34,761 bases of DNA from Asparagopsis taxiformis. Lineage: Eukaryota; Rhodophyta; Florideophyceae; Bonnemaisoniales; Bonnemaisoniaceae. The stretch is taken from positions 1-34,761 of the forward strand of contig JALQPE010003168.1 in the NCBI GenBank assembly GCA_030407315.1, in the 5' to 3' direction. Below the pieces are notes generated by a model. That model was not told the origin of the DNA. It did no database searches and saw only the letters and a list, made by a program, of their open reading frames with translations. A program made the position numbers and the translations under genes. Of this stretch, positions 31,958-34,761 are shown one piece after another. Within the stretch, counting starts at the first letter, position 1; each line of letters opens with the position of its first letter.

Positions 31958-34745
31958 TCAGTTAGCTGGCCAATATTTTCTACCATAGTCAGCAAATATC
32001 TCCTCATCAGCTTCAACGTCTCTGGTCAGAACGACCTTGACAGCATGGGGATTCTTGATATTTGAAGCAAAGTCCGGTTTGTCTATGGCATCGCCTTGTC
32101 GAAACTCGGCTGACTGTGTTCGACTCACCTCGGTCGCTTTCTCCGTTCCGTCAATGACCCGACAATCATTGAGGTAGCTGGTACAATTATAGACCGCTGG
32201 AACGAGCCAGACCTTCCGAACAGGTGCACCCCTCCCTATGTACGTGGTTTCCAATTCCATGTTGTAGTCCTGGAACCTCTCTCCTGTGCACCCAAATCCT
32301 TCCGGGCCGTACATCACTGATCTCTGCGGTTCCGAGTCTCGAATCTTCGCATAGAAAATCGTCCCGTTGTACCAGCCAATGACCGTCCCCTTCTTCAGTT
32401 TCTTCGCCGCGAATACGCCAAACCCACCACCTCTTACCTCCGATTGCGAAACATAGACACCGTAGAATGCGGCATCAGCAGCCAGAATCGCGTCCGGGTC
32501 TATGCTCCAAAACGAGTGCATGTCCTCGGCCGGCCACTGGTCCATAGGCACCCCGCTCAATCTGTGAAGCATAGACCCGTCCTTCTTCATTGACGCAACG
32601 AACACAAGCAGATGGTTCGGCAATGCTGTCACAGCAGGTAAACCTTCTGGTGCATCTGAGATGTGCTTCTGACGAAGCCTTGGAGCTTTTCCTGTGACCG
32701 GTACCGACTCGTCCCCAAGAATACTCTCCACCTCACGCTGCAAGATCCCCCCATATCGCCCGGCTTTCACCTCACTGACGAAAGCATGCAGTATCCACTC
32801 CTGCGATGCATCGTGGCACCTTTTTTCCTTCTCACACCCAATGAACCGACGATACGTACCATCCCTCAACGTCATACACGCTATGGCTGTGCTGTATGTT
32901 CCCGAGAAGAAATCCATCACGATATCGTTCTGCTTCGAAAATCGTTCCAGAAGCTCACGAAGAGTGGTCAACGCCTTCTGCTCATGGCGCAGTCGGTTGT
33001 TCTGCCCATCGTATTGAGCTTCACCAGCCGACAACCTCGGAACGTTGTCAATCGCGTTGGTGAACCCAGGGTGCCTCGATATGTCCGGATTGTGCAACCT
33101 GTAATCCACCATATCGTATGCAGCCATACCCTTCCCCGCTTATACGCATGGATAACGAAATCGTGCATATTATGCAGTGTGCACGTTTTCGTCGATGGAT
33201 TGGACGTAAAGCTGTGTGGTCGGCGAGATAGCACGACTGGAACACTGTCCACAATCATCTTGCCAGGCTCGGCATTTCTGATTGCATCCATCCATGCCAC
33301 GAGTTGGCGCACGCTGGAATAGATTAGAGCATGACCGCCAGGCCGAAGAACTCGAACTATTTCACACGCAACACTCGCCAACTCTTCCGGCTCCAGAATA
33401 TCGTACTCCGAGTTTTCTCTGCCGCCTTCCCGCCTCGTGTTGAATGGAGGATCAGTGAGCACAAGCTGAACACTGTCCTCCACACGCCATCTTCCAGGAA
33501 ACTAATTTTGTCCTCCACCTCTTTGGCTACATCAGTGGCGTCACAATTCACAGTGTGAATGTAACGCCCCATCACAGCTTCCAGCTTGGTGACATATTCC
33601 GGCTTGGATTCCTTTCCGACGTCAACGAGCGGTGCTTCTGTAGGCGATACAGTGTCAACCTCCATAGCGTCATCCTCGGCCGCACCTTCTCTTGTTGCTG
33701 TTTCGCTAGCAACCGCCGCATTATCGTCCTCTCCACCACCGCGCTCCAGCCTAGCCTTCTTCCTCTGTGGCTCCAGACTATCCTCTTCTATATCCTCGCT
33801 GCCATTGTTTGGCACTGCTGCGGATATTTCCATCTGCGCAGGTGCACCTTCAAGGATGCCAGGCTCGGGCGTATCCTCAAGACTGTGCAACTCATCCATG
33901 GTCAGAGGAAGCTTTCGTTGCTCTCGGGTTCGCAATAACCAAGCCTTCAGCCTCCTCTGACCATCCAGGGCATGAGACGTGTTCAACTTGGCTCGCATGA
34001 ACGAGTTCAATCCGAACTTGTCAGGAGTGTCGAAAAGCAAGGCTCGAAGTCTCTGCATCAGCGCTGACCACGCTCGGCGAACACATTCACCTCAGTGACA
34101 CATTGGCGTATCGACAGCAGGAAGGCGCTTGTCAATGATCGCAGCCTTGCATCCACAGCCACTGGAAGGTCGGCACAGAACCCGTTTTCACTGTCTACAG
34201 TTTTCGGGACAATGGTCAGGTTTTTCCGATGCTCCTCGACCGCGCAGCCATCAGACCGATTCGGGAGTGACCTGAAGCAAAGGCTCGCAGGATCGAATAC
34301 CATGAACGGCCAGCACATCGATTCAACATCCTCATACCCCAACACTCTTGCCCCGGTATCCCACGCAGCTAACACACGGTCGACAACAAATCCAAGCTGG
34401 TTGGCTTGCGCACTGGATGTTGCAATTCCAACCATTCCACCACCACCAATGGCCCCGGATGTGGCTCTGGCCCGCCTAGATGGCGCACTGCCCATCTCCT
34501 TACTGCGAATAGCCAAGATACACTGGCACATCATAACCATCAGCCTCCTGAACCGCTTCTGGCTAGCCTGCAAAGAATCTTGCATGTCGGATGTAGCCCG
34601 TCTAGAAAGTACCTGCTCGAAAGGCAGTTCGCGGTTCAGTGGAGAGGACAATTCTCCGCGGGGTGTCTTGCCAAACATTTCGACGGCACGAGAACTAGTC
34701 ACCCCCACCTGTTTCGGAACTCAACAATCTCGGAGAATCACCCAT
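31958..34745 (-). pseudogene. Beta-class DNA methyltransferase + SET-domain fusion, frameshifted
   Basis: The N-terminal ~215 aa (from about 34745; the GTG-initiated frame begins at 34708) is unrecognised. An acidic linker with a PQRKKARLER basic patch follows (about 33.75 kb). The methyltransferase reads SVQLVLTDPPFNTRR (DPPF at 33442-33453), VLRPGGHALIYSS, then RHEQKALTTLRELLERFS and VMDFFSGTYSTAIA (about 32890-32920) with FIGCEKEK. DPPF before the FxG motif is the beta order, and Asp in DPPF favours adenine-N6 over cytosine-N4 by family precedent. The C-terminal SET domain has GGGFGVFAAKKLKKGTVIGW (about 32380-32440), YNCTSYLND (about 32180) and IFADYGRKYW (about 31980). Single-base frameshifts occur near 34070, 33475 and 33135, and probably near 34700. 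The 389-aa segment 31958-33127 is open and holds the FSG motif plus the whole SET domain. The gene may start beyond the window. It is either a recent pseudogene or affected by assembly errors. Confidence 0.75.
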
Positions 34746-34761
34746 CTCTGCATTGAGTCCC

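Overview
The window looks like nuclear DNA from a transposon-rich eukaryote. The evidence is long intron-free ORFs without Shine-Dalgarno leaders, a SET (histone-lysine methyltransferase-type) domain, an AATAAA signal after the one clear transposase gene, several foldback (MITE-like) repeat families and decayed gene copies. A red macroalga (Florideophyceae, Chondrus-like) is my best guess from this style of gene and repeat organisation, but nothing seen here proves the lineage. I found no tRNA, rRNA, CRISPR array or housekeeping gene.

Left half (1-15253). A 131/132-bp inverted repeat, nearly identical in its two copies, brackets about 15 kb (1-131 and 15122-15253), as expected for a large element with terminal inverted repeats. 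Inside it are a decayed minus-strand gene (1042-4536) for a ParB-like domain joined to a 2-oxoglutarate/Fe(II) oxygenase-like (2OG) domain, a decayed plus-strand transposase (5796-about 9210), a long pyrimidine-rich stretch with no gene (about 9.2-12.1 kb), and a GC-rich island (about 12.2-14.7 kb) that may hold a broken minus-strand gene I do not recognise. Two inverted copies of one MITE family flank the ParB/oxygenase pseudogene.

Right half (15254-34761). A zone dense in the heptamer AGACAGT, including a 35-bp tandem array, is followed by an intact 1267-aa transposase of the same family as the decayed one (17589-21392), an intact 1086-aa ParB-like/2OG protein (22579-25839), a second, frameshifted ParB-like/2OG paralogue (27253-30895), and on the minus strand a frameshifted gene (31958-34745) joining a beta-class DNA methyltransferase (DPPF, then the FSG motif) to a C-terminal SET domain. 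Copies of one palindrome-built MITE family sit in each intergenic gap from 21.5 to 31.7 kb.

How the parts may work together. Transposase plus ParB-like/2OG protein occurs twice in one window, once decayed and once intact, so the pair looks like a recurring transposon cargo rather than chance neighbours. The nearby DNA methyltransferase-SET gene adds a possible writer of DNA and histone marks. My inference is a family of large DNA transposons carrying their own chromatin- or DNA-modification genes. Fungal and green-algal TET/JBP oxygenases associated with KDZ transposons are a precedent in concept, though these proteins are not clearly of that family.
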